A stretch of DNA of 64,000 nucleotides, from positions 9,067,805 through 9,131,804 of the forward strand of contig NC_079484.1 of the NCBI RefSeq assembly GCF_026230105.1, given 5' to 3'. The position numbers and the translations under genes are program-made. Positions within the stretch are counted from its first letter, which is position 1. The number at the start of each line of letters is the position of its first letter. Positions 22,418 through 32,696 of this stretch are shown one piece after another. The DNA comes from Diorhabda sublineata. Its lineage: Eukaryota > Arthropoda > Insecta > Coleoptera > Chrysomelidae. The notes under the pieces are model-generated. The model did no database searches. It was not told where the DNA came from and saw only the letters and a program-made list of their open reading frames with translations.

Positions 22418-22970
22418 TACGAGGTTAAATAACGAGACTGTGCGCCTAGAGGGCGCCCTAGACGGGTGGGGTAAAAAACAAGTAGCCCGTTGGGTATCTA
22501 GATATCTTGTCTATGCACGTCCCAAAACACGTTCCCGTCACTATTATAAAAACAGGGACAAAATCTCAAATTTCTCGTTAAATTGGAAAAATACTCCGAC
22601 TGAGTGCTATAAATTGTTACAAGAGGCCTATGGGGACAAGTCGCTATCTCGTCCGCGTGTTTCTGTAAACTGTTTCAACACCGAAAACAGTGAACAATCC
22701 TGTAAACGCCGATAAAGAAACGGTTAGAAAAATTTTACAACGGGGCTGCTCAGATTTCCTTGAAAGGTTAAAATGGTATGAAAAAGATCTGCTTTGAAAG
22801 GAACCAAATTTGAGTCGATGAAGCGGTAAAGCAAAAAACGGCTAAGTTCCTAAAGGCACTCACCAAAGAAGACCTTCAGCACTGCTTCGATCAACGGATA
22901 AAACGTATTGAAATAGTGTGTTGCGAGGGAAGGGGAGTATATTGGGGTGCATTCGAATGTAGAATAATTC
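22418..22970 (+). mobile_element. Mariner family M4, copy 1, internally deleted and 3' truncated
   Basis: It starts tacgaggttaaataacgaga with the family leader (gcctagagggcgccctagac, ggtggggtaaaaaa). From about 22585 the translation has PTECYKLLQEAYGDKSLSRP, the helix-turn-helix start of this mariner type, then RVSVNCFNTENSEQS. The central catalytic region is missing; the 3' part resumes with KQKTAKFLKALTKEDLQHCF, then DQRIKRIE, the transposase end. Homology to copy 2 (40488-41280) stops near 22970 before the 3' terminal repeat. Confidence 0.75.
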
Positions 22971-24013
22971 GACACTAGCAAAAATTGTAATTTCTGTTAT
23001 CAATGCTACTTATAGCTTACAACACATTTCCAGCTGTTTTTCAGGTCGTAGATCGTTTTTTGTCCTGTTCAAAATCGATTTTTCACAACAGAAATCGAGA
23101 ACCCTCTCTTACTAAAACAGATATAGAAGCAAATGGAATGAGTTCGAAATTGTCATTGCCTCAAGGCATAAGAATATGATGATTATCGCTGAAATAGATG
23201 CTGTTACTGATAATTCTTTGATCAAACCTCGTATATATATCTTGACATTTTCAAATTCAATATGTATTGGTATAAGGTAATATCATTCTTGAAAGAAATC
23301 TGATTTTCAATGCAAGACCGAAATAAAGTACATTAAATTTCTTCTTTTTCAACATTATTTTTAATGATGATTACCAAAAATCCTAAGTACCTCTCTTTTT
23401 CGTTTATAAAAGAAACCTTTAAGTGTTAAATACATACACACATATTGTGTGACTTTTCATATGGTGTTTTCGGCGCTGATTGACCTTTATTTTTAGAATA
23501 TTGCAATTACTCTTGCAAATTTGTATTCGTTAACAAAACATTACATAATTTCGAAGAAATTATTTTAATATACAAATTAGGAATACGCAGAAGCATTTTT
23601 AATTCTCATAATTCTCGTCTTATAGATGGTTCAAATTATTATTTGTATTGCAAACACGTAAAAAGAATTTAATGATGGATATAGTGGTTAAACCACAACA
23701 TTTATTTACGTAAAATTTTCACAGAAAACATTACGAGCTCATACATGTACAACCATGTTAAAAAGTATAGAGAAAAAAGTAAAAAGGTCGCACTGGTGAG
23801 TTGTTTTTATATCCGTAATCTCACGATACAATATTGATTTGAATTATGAGGTACTTAAAAAGCCCAAATTCTCTCCAAATTTAAAACTTGTTTGATTAGA
23901 TTTGATTAGCGAAAATAGGATTAGTTTCACTTAGAGACTCTTGTTTTCCACTAAATCTGATTAAGTTCCTTTAGACTACAAAAACATATTTCAAATAAAC
24001 AATAATAGCATAC
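22971..24013. other. No recognisable gene
   Basis: AT-rich sequence with no domain, terminal repeat or RNA gene that I can support. Confidence 0.5.
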
Positions 24014-24062
24014 TGTTACGAACTGGCTCACTGATATAGATCGTGAAGCCGGCACTGGTCTA
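24014..24062 (+). repeat. LTR-start-like fragment
   Basis: The sequence tgttacgaactggctcactg and the following 28 bases match the first 48 bases of the LTR-like repeats at 24573 and 63647 (shared tail block gtgaagccgg). Beyond that I see no similarity, so this is a short remnant or a related subfamily. Confidence 0.45.
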
Positions 24063-24572
24063 TTATATTGATCTACGCTCAAGTTTGGCTGATGCGCTGG
24101 ATACTTTTTGGTATTTAGGAAAAGAAGATCGCTAAAATGAAATTGCAGCTTGAATGCAGCGGCTTTTTATTCATACATTTTCAGATAGAGATCAGTGGAA
24201 CAGAAGCTGACGATAAAACGAAGCACAGACTGGGTTGATGTAGTGCTAACGCAGTTTTTATACAGTCTTTCTCGCATCGTTGCGCGGAGAAATGGAAGAG
24301 AAGATTTGTCAGTGGGTGGACAGCCCCACATTACTTATCATCATTTTTCTTAAGCGATGTGTCTTTGAAAGATTTTTATTTATCAATAAAAAGAGAACCG
24401 TCAGGCCCCATGTACTAATCTTAGAGTTCGTAGGAAACATGATAGAAAGAATATGAGTATTTTAAATTGATAATGATGAAAATAAATTCTATTTCAGTGA
24501 GACATAAAGATTATGATTTCATGAAATTAGCATCACTTAATATAGCTAAGTGTACAACTGTAAAAATAGTAT

Positions 24573-25090
24573 TGTTACGAATTCGTCCACTTATATGGAC
24601 CTTGAAGTCGGTCATGTCCAATTATGTTAAACGATGCTAAATTTTGGTGACTACGCCGGTTATAAAACTGTATTTATTTGTTTAGTTTTTATAGGTTATT
24701 TACATCGTGCTGTGACTGTTTTTATGCAGATAGTTTCTTGGAAGGCCTTTTTGTTTGTTTGTTTACGGAATTCTAGACCAGAATTATCTAGAAATCCGTT
24801 GTATAAAAATAAGCACTAGTTTATCAGTAAAACTCAGTAAATAATTTTGTGATAGTAAACGCATTAGAATAGTAAAAAGTGAACAGTGTATACGAATAAA
24901 TTAGTGTAATAAGAATTAGAAAATGTATAGTGATCATTGTTAGTGGATAATTTAGTGAATAGTGTGGAGTTTAGTGTAAGTGCATGTATAAATTCCGTGA
25001 ATAAGATAAGCAGTACATCCCATTGGCTTGCAAGAAGACATCGTTGTATCAACCCTTACAAGCTGACTTCTGTTAGGTTCTTATAGTATG
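24573..25090 (+). mobile_element. Probable solo LTR of a Gypsy-like retrotransposon
   Basis: It begins tgttacgaattcgtccactt and shares several ordered blocks with the repeat at 63647-64000: the start, the downstream aactcagtaaataatt block, gcattagaatagt and agtgaatagtg-like text. Starting with TG at a dispersed repeat with no coding region fits a long terminal repeat. I do not see gag or pol on either side, nor a clear primer-binding site, and the right boundary is a guess. The shared blocks, not the class, are certain. Confidence 0.5.
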
Positions 25091-26645
25091 TTCTAGACAT
25101 CGAAAAAGTAAATATAAGGCAGGGACTCACGCTAAGAGAGGATTTGAATATTGGAGATAGGTTGTGAGTGAGTTAAGGTCCAAATCCCAGTGGTATAAAA
25201 TGATTATTGATAGTGTTGAAAACGTGGACCCCTTCACCCTAGTAATATTTTTTCTCCATATTTACTCAACAACGGAAGCAGTTTTCTTTATATAAGAAAA
25301 ACTAATTTACATCTGAGATATATGTAAAATAGCGGAAGCTAACGACACAATCATCGTAGCAAAAATATTGTCACAAAGTCGAACCGTTCTTGTATAATGT
25401 ATTTAAAAGAATATTATTTACAATAAATGGAATCTCCGGTTAAGTTTCATCCTAGATAATCGGAAAATAATCATTCGATAAGAAATTTTTGCGATTTGAA
25501 TACTAAACTCTAACGACGTTTAGTTGAGGTTGACTCATTGCCTGTCACGTGAAAAATCTCGTTTGCTTACCGGAGCATACTTTCAAAACTTCGACAGATA
25601 AATTGTTGTACAATTCTATAAAGTTGATCGGTATCATAAGTGAAGCATCCAATTTATGTTCGTTATTGGCACAATATTGAGTTCAGCGAACTGTAATTCA
25701 AGGAGGCTTGAATGTAGAAATGACATCTGACTGAGATGTGGATCTTTATTATTACACAACATTCGAAGTATAATATTTTCCATGTCGCATTGTCTATAAA
25801 TACGACACCATTTTTTATACAAAATTAAAATGAAAATTATATAATTAAAAGAAGCTTTTCAATTTCCTTGTTGACTGTTAAGTAAACCAATTAACTATGT
25901 GACGAACACGCTACTGATTTACACAGTTGTATGTTGAATACATCCTGAGAAATATCAAATTCAAAACTATTATGTAAATGGCTATTATATAAATATGAAT
26001 AATGTGGGTCTAATGTATTAGACAATGTTGTAAACACAAGGTAGTTCAGATTTATAGAGTGATTGATTAAGAAAAGTATTCCACTTTATATTAAAAACTA
26101 TAGTATGGCACTGTTGGGCAATCTCCGTGAACTTCAATGTTCCAATTGTTCATTTAATCAGTTAAGCAATGATGAATGCGTAAGAGCTCTAAGTAAATGG
26201 TAATCTTCTAACAATTAATTGGATAGCTTTTCAATATTTCAGTCGGAGAATAGGCCGATTAAACATCCTATGGATCAGACCCACGAAAAAGCCAATTTTG
26301 CCCGCATGCAGAAATATAATGAAAATTTAATAAAAATCACCATAGTCCAGTTTCGATTTTTTTGGAAAAGTAGGAAAATCTTTATGTAGCCCAACGTTTT
26401 TCTTAATTTGGTCTTTTCTTATATAAGACATATTTTATTTTATAATTATCGAATGTCGACAAAAAAAATTAATCAAAAATTTGTCAATATTTCAAATAAC
26501 AACGTAATTTTTCCTTTTTTTATGGACAACGGTTGTTTTTACGGGAATTTCTATGGAACTAAAGATTTCAACGTAACGTGCCAAAGATTAAAAGAAATGT
26601 TTATTTATTAAGTTGTAATAACTACAAATAAAATCGGCATCATTG
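25091..26645. other. No recognisable gene
   Basis: Short open frames in both strands (for example 25634-25822 and 26408-26611) carry no domain. The first part may be retrotransposon leader next to the LTR. Confidence 0.45.
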
Positions 26646-26649
26646 TTTA

Positions 26650-27340
26650 ATCTTCTTCGCCACTGCTATTGTCTTCGTTGTCTATTTTATCTTCAGGTTC
26701 AGTACTAGTACTGGTGCTGGGCAAGGTTTGATTATGGATTAAGATAATAGTGGATATTCTCGGGAACTTTCAGGTATTTAGCAAGATTTCGTAGAAATCC
26801 TAGATTCTGGGGTTTGATTTGAATCTCACCTTGATACAGGGGCTTTAATGTTAGTTCGGTACCAAGCTTCTTCCGGTTTCACAGATTTATTATTTCCCAG
26901 GCACTGTGTAAGATTACTTAGTCTGTATATAGTCTACTTCAGCAGTTATTTTAATCACTCTTACTGATTTTATTTTCATAGGCGGCTTTGGATTTGGCAT
27001 AAAAAATGGCTTCAGAGCTTCGGTCATTTAAAAAAAAAGGAGAAGGCTTTTCTTTTGCTACTGATATTAATCTATCCCAGTCAGCCTCCTGCAGTGTTAT
27101 TCCGTTTTTTGCCTCAATTAAACTAAAATCTTGATCGTTGGGCAGTCGGAAATATCCTCGAATAGAAAAATAATATTTTATGTTAAATAATGCAACAAAA
27201 AAGAAGTAACATCATTTTGGCCTTTTTTTCCAACAGTTTCATCGTATACGAACATAGTTGCATCGTTGGTTGCCAAATCATGCATGCCAAAAACATAGTA
27301 CCAGACCAATTTAAGGTTTTAGCTTAAAATCCCGTAATTT
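26650..27340 (-). pseudogene. Transposon-type coding relic, superfamily not assigned
   Basis: Minus-strand reading gives ATNDATMFVYDETVGKKGQN then DVTSFLLHYL, then LPNDQDFSLIEAKNGITLQE, ADWDRLISVAKEKPSPFFFK and, after frameshifts, KPEEAWYRTNIKAPVS. It ends in a Ser/Glu-rich acidic tail before a stop near 26650. The YDE (MFVYDE) start and the LQEADWDRL block resemble a protein that I know only as a repeated, uncharacterised insect family with DDE-like features; I do not have a reliable name for it. The middle, where a D-G-C-A/S-x-Q-N-K motif would be expected, is missing. Pseudogene by stops and frameshifts. Confidence 0.5.
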
Positions 27341-28867
27341 GCCTCTACTATTTACTCATTTTAAATATTCGATTTTATTTTCTCGATTCTGTAATTAAAA
27401 TTTAGCCTCACCTACTACCGCGGTATAAATAGTTCGATTTCCAAAAAATTCGTTTCTTTTTCAAAGATGTGTATCAATTTAATCATATTACAAAATTTTA
27501 TGTTAACGTTCTAAAATTAGATACTGTTTTCATTACGTAATAAATACTCGAGGCAAACTTACACTCTCATCCTGATGTCTTATGCTAATTTATTTACGTT
27601 GTCACTTTCTCGAATACATTATAAATTGATCCACATTAAAAAACAAGTAGCGGTTGATAGGAACGTGACAATACGTTAATAATTAAACATGACAAATCAG
27701 TTTTACCACAGTCTATAGTCTGAGTTGCAAAAATAATTGAAAAAAACCTACTTCCGTTCAACAGAAACAGTAAATAATTGTTAAAATATATTTGTATATT
27801 TTCAACGTCACCTGTGGGGCTTCTTGGACACACAAAAAAATTGGGATAAGACACTTACCTAATGAAAGTGGCAGGACATCATCCAGATATACAGTTGCCA
27901 ACTGTACTGTTCCACACAGTATTATACTGTTTTTCACTAAATTATACTTTTTACTGTTGAACAAAAATAGAGTATGCAAAATACTGTTTTCAGCATCAAA
28001 ATGCAACCTCATTATTATGTGTTAGACGCTCACACAAATTTGGTTTTATTTATTCAGCCCATTCAGCTCACTGCTCAGTGCAGCGTAATCACAAACAAAT
28101 CACGAACGAATCTGTCAATGTGAAATATTCAAGACTATCACTCACTGACAGACTTGCCAGTGTATGCGTTCTCAGAACATAACCTTTATTCGCGTGGACC
28201 TTATTTTTGTAATAGTAATAAAGTACAACTCGTTGGCTATCTCTTCTACCAGCAATTAATGCAATTATACTTAATTGGACACCAACTTGTAACTACTTTG
28301 TTAGTTTGGATGTTGACTGTCCAATGGTTATACAAAATTTATTAATGTTGGATAAGAATGTAGTTATCGATACAGTCTTCATGCTAGTAATATATCAAAT
28401 GTTTTCAATAAAGCAATCAAAACATTAGAAGGAAATAATGTAACTATTTTAGATGTTTATAACATTATTATTGGTTAAAAGACTGAGCTAATTCAAAGAA
28501 AAAATGTTAAGTATTTTGTCCATAAAACAAAAGAAGTATTAAATACTATTACAGAGTCTTCCCAAGAAGTTTTTAATAGAACTACACGGCTTAACATGTG
28601 TTTTACTTAATATATTTTAATTATCTAAGCATATACATAAAAAGAAATATGATTGGAGTTTAAAAATATTTGTTTTTCAAGAACTTTTGTGCCCAATCAA
28701 TGTCGGATTTCGGACGCACTTGGAAGTAAGAGGGCGTGTGGGCAGTGTTTCTTGCATCGCTCGTTGTGTACGACAATTGGTGTTTGAATATTACAGAGAA
28801 ATAACGTCTTTCAAATCAATTTTCACTGTAACAATCTGTGCAAAGTGACTACAAGAAGTTGTAAATA
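27341..28867. other. Mostly unrecognised; possible hAT-like scrap
   Basis: Between about 28370 and 28600 the plus strand reads HASNISNVFNKAIKTLEGNN then VTILDVYNIIIG and ELIQRKNVKYF, which recalls the central helices of hAT-type transposases with only one stop. I regard this as weak. The rest, including overlapping open frames at 27636-28025, shows nothing I can name. Confidence 0.3.
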
Positions 28868-30240
28868 AGATGCTGACTCGTTTTGTTATATTTGCGGCCA
28901 ATTTATTCAAGTGTGAGAGAAAGTACGATTCAAGTACAAATTCAAAAATCTGTGAAGCATATCAAGCTTATTATAACCAGTCAAAAATCAAGACAAAAAT
29001 GGACTCCACATATATCATGTAACTGTTGCAGATACAATCTTGACGTTAAGTTCATTTTCTCTTTTTTATTCTATTAACTATCTTATAACAACATGGACTA
29101 GGTTTACGTTACCTTACGTTTCATTGTAGAATGGTACCGAGGTGATTACACTGATTGTTATTTTTGTATTTTGAATCCATGTATTTTGAAAATTCAAAGA
29201 ATACATCTTATTCTGACCTACCATCTACATCTGCTCCAATACCACATAGCGAAGAAAATCCTTTACCTGCTCCGCAATTGTTGGAAAAGCAACTACTCTC
29301 TCAAGGCAGCCCCGCAATCACGAAGTTGATTTTGAATTCGTTTTTGAATCTGAACTAAAAATACGACACCTCATCCACTCTCCAGATCTCGATGACTTAA
29401 TAAGAGACTTGAATTTTACAAAAAGTAAAGTCGTGTTACTAGCATCGCAGTTAAAGTAATGTAATTAAATTAAATCTGATATTCGAATATTTCGTCAAAG
29501 AAAAGGTCATGAAGAATTTTCTTGTTCTCTCTATAAGGGAGATGGCCTCTGTTTTTGCCATGACGTGAAAGGTCTATTTGCAAAAATCGGTATTCCATGT
29601 CATACATCTAAATGGCGTCTTTTTATTGACTGTTTAACTAAAATTCTGAAAGATGTTCTAGTACACAATGGAACAAATTAAATATATGGAATAGAAGTGG
29701 TAAGTTATTGCTGATTCCAAGATGTGTTTTTTGCCTACCAACAAAAACATTGGCCAGCACGTATTGAGCACGAAGTAGGAAAATACAATGTTAAACGGGA
29801 AGCAATTATCGAAGGCAAAATTGTGTTAATGCCACCATTGGCATTGGGTTTTATTAAACAATTTATAAAGACTCCAAGGCTCTCAGAGATAAAAATTAGA
29901 GCTGGAATCTTTGTTGGTCTTCAAATAATAAAAAATGAGTGGGTATATTTTTGTACAGCTACTTGGCAATAAAGAGAAAAAAGCCTGGATCAGTTTTAAG
30001 GCAGTAGTTCATGGTTTTCTTGGAAATTATATAGCTGAAAAGTACGAAGTACTGACTCTAAAAATGCATATGTCACATATGAACAAGGGAAACGCTTCCA
30101 TCAAGACATAGTGTAATTTGAGAGACGTTACCAAAGCCAGTAAACTGAAAGCATGATGGGAGACTATATTTGAGGTTGATAAGAGAAACTTCTAGCGAAT
30201 ATGTCAGAAAAAGCAAAAAAAAATTGTCAAAACTGTTGAT
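28868..30240 (+). pseudogene. Relic of a widespread repeated protein family, not assigned
   Basis: The N-terminus DADSFCYICGQF and, 55 codons on, TPHISCNCCRYNLD form a paired-Cys finger (CxxC ... CxxC). Next SYSDLPSTSAPIPHSEENPL, then SKWRLFIDCLTKILKDVLVH, HWPARIEHEVGKYNVKREAI, LALGFIKQFIKT, RLSEIKIRAGIFVGLQ, WISFKAVVHGFLGNYIAE and finally EQGKRFHQDIV with FERRY and MMGDYI. I know these blocks, in this order, from a family present in many copies in insects and Hydra and usually annotated as uncharacterised. It behaves like a transposon protein but I cannot place it in a superfamily. There are multiple frameshifts and internal deletions. Confidence 0.6.
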
Positions 30241-31582
30241 TTTTGATATGCTTTAATAAATCGTGTCTTTATCAATTTTCTAAGTACTTTAAATGATTTT
30301 ATACTCATAAAAACAAATTCAGAAGTATTTGTTTGTTCAATTCTCATCTCTAGGTATAAAAGCAATGAAAATAAATAACGTATAACCCGTGCGCAAAAAT
30401 GTTGTAGACCGGTGCTAATAATAACTTAATACTTTCTATTGATAAGGCTAATTTGTATTTAGAGAAATGGTTCGATTTCTATAAGACTAACAGTCTTTCT
30501 TTAATTAGCTGTTTATCAGTGAAGTCCTCGCTCACACTTAATCATTCAAATTCAAAAACCAAACTAAAATTGTCTAATATCTACTTTCTCTTCCAGCTCC
30601 CTCAGCATTAACTGAAAGAGCTGCTCATTTAATTTAATTTCAGTTATAATTGTGGTGACGCGTATAAAATTTTTAGAAAACATTATAAATTAGTAAGAGT
30701 TGCAAGAAACTCTAAAAAATATGTATTTAAAACAATATATAAATAAAATACTGTTTAATTTTCTAAAATATTGTCTAATATTCTTCATAGACTTGAATAT
30801 ACTTTATTTCTTGTAAAAAAAGTTAGCAGACCTATCCAGATATGTGGGCCTGAAATACTGATGTGAAAATTGACATTAAATATCAGAACAAAGCAAGCTA
30901 TAAATCTTACTGAATATATTAGAAATCTAAAATCTATTAAGTAAGCTACAAAATGTACAATGTACAGAACAGATAGTAATTCAACTGAAGTCGAAAAATA
31001 CTTCCCACTAGTCAGAACTACCTTGAATTTGTTCTGAATTCACTGGAATAAATTAACACTTCATCTGTCATTATGATGAAGGTATGAAAGAAATGAGACT
31101 GCGTTTGTGGTCACCCTGGAACAATCAAACTTTCACCACATAATGTGATAACCATACACTATTACACACATACGTATTTTTTCGAGCTAGGTGCAATCAT
31201 TATTTTTCTCTGAGGTGTGTATAACGAAATCTCGAGTAACGCGTACGAAATTGAGCTATTTAGTGACTGAAACTTACAGTAAAGTATTACAAGTTTTTGT
31301 TGATGATTTGATGAGTATGATAGCAGATGCCCTACGTATCAACCACGAACCGTCAAGCAGATTTTAACCAAAGATTATATCCATGTAAGTGGAAAAAACA
31401 TGTTAAAATCGTTTTCTGTAGGCTGAATCATAAGTGGTATAATGCTACGACATGCTTCACGAATGCGTTCTTTAAGATTTTGATCGAAATATTGCTTGCA
31501 TACGATAGCTTGTGACAATCTCCATATACATACACCAGTTAAGTGTTAGATGTTAAGTTTCTCCTTAAAAAGCCTGCTAGAC
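30241..31582. other. Mostly unrecognised; short IS630-type scrap
   Basis: On the minus strand near 31420-31510 the text FDQNLKERIREACRSIIPLM resembles the C-terminal segment of IS630/mariner transposases (L-x-x-RI-x-x-AC-x-x-I). It is too short to define a copy. Nothing else seen. Confidence 0.35.
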
Positions 31583-32696
31583 CAGCGTTTCTTAAAGTTT
31601 TTGACGAGTGGAGACCTATTAAATGTCCACTTTTTCCGCGGAGCCTTTGGTGCGCTTCAATTCCATGGTTTGAATGAATAATTTGAGATAAAAGTATTTA
31701 TAATTACCTAAAATTTTTATTTGCTTCAAAATTTAATTTCAAAACCAGTTCAAATTTTCTCAAAATTTAAATAAGGTACTCAAACAGGAAAATATTAATG
31801 AGATAATTAATATTGCTTTTTATTTTCACAGATATTTTTAATATTAGGTTTTATGGATGTATGTATATATGTGGTCACAAATGGAAAAAGGGTTGGTACG
31901 GCCTTTCTTGACAAATTGGGATCTTCAAACTCGTCTAAGGTATTAATTTAAAATGTTCTATCAACGATGAATCTAATTTCTATAAAATATCCAAATTCCT
32001 CCGTTGACAAGGTAGACGGTTTTGTATGGACACTAAAACAATTTTTAAACCACAATGAATTTTGATATTTGATATCTTGTTCCTTATGAAAATAGTAATT
32101 AAAGGTGTAGCTCAAACCTTCTAAGTGTTGAATAATATCCTTTATATTCCCTTCTTCTATTTCGACACCAGCTTCTTCTAAAAAGCTTTTCACAGATGGA
32201 AAACAATCCAAGTCGTTGAATATCACAAACTCTTCCAGAATCTTATTTTTTCCTTAAAAGCAAGAACCCTCTATTGTGCAGAAAATACATTTACCAGTTT
32301 GCCCTGTAGAGTTAAATTAAGTCCATTTCTTAGGCAATTTTGTACAACCATTTCTATCGAATAATCGATCTTTTCAACTAAAAATTTTGTTCCAGAAGAA
32401 ATATTCGGACCTCGTCCTTTAATTCAAATATACGTGATATAATCGCTCCGCGGGATAACCATAGGACTTCTTATGTAAAAGAGATGTATCTCAACTTTCC
32501 ATGTGTTCACATGATATTTTGTACAAACGATTATTCAACGACCGAGACGATTGCTTTCGATTCATTTCTCAATTTCGTAGATTTCAATTTATTTATTTTA
32601 TCTGAATTCTGAAATATTATGAGACAGTTTCGCGGAGCCCTTGTATGGTCTACACGGAGCCCTGGGGGTCCGCGGAGCACAGTTTAAGAAACGCTG
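31583..32696 (-). mobile_element. hAT element with both ends (hAT-2)
   Basis: Termini cagcgtttcttaaagttt (left) and cagcgtttcttaaactgtgc (right, read inward) share a 14-bp inverted repeat. Flanks are tgctagac and tgctaaat, an 8-bp duplication with two transitions, the size expected for hAT. Both ends continue into GC-rich subterminal text (cgcggagcc on each side). At 1.1 kb the element is strongly deleted; it keeps part of a transposase C-terminus on the minus strand. Confidence 0.85.
31940..32240 (-). pseudogene. hAT transposase fragment (ZBED5/FAM200-like type)
   Basis: An intact 92-codon frame reads FNDLDCFPSVKSFLEEAGVE, then IEEGNIKDIIQHLEGLSYTF, FNYYFHKEQDIKYQNSLWFK and a stop after IEIRFIVDRTF. 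This corresponds to the region before the hAT dimerisation domain in the hAT group related to ZBED5, FAM200 and SCAND3 (F-P-x-V ... L-x-x-L-x-x-x-F-x-x-YF ... W-x-x-NPF). The usual W-I-x-x-PF motif is W-F-K-N-CF here. The remaining transposase is absent. Confidence 0.6.
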
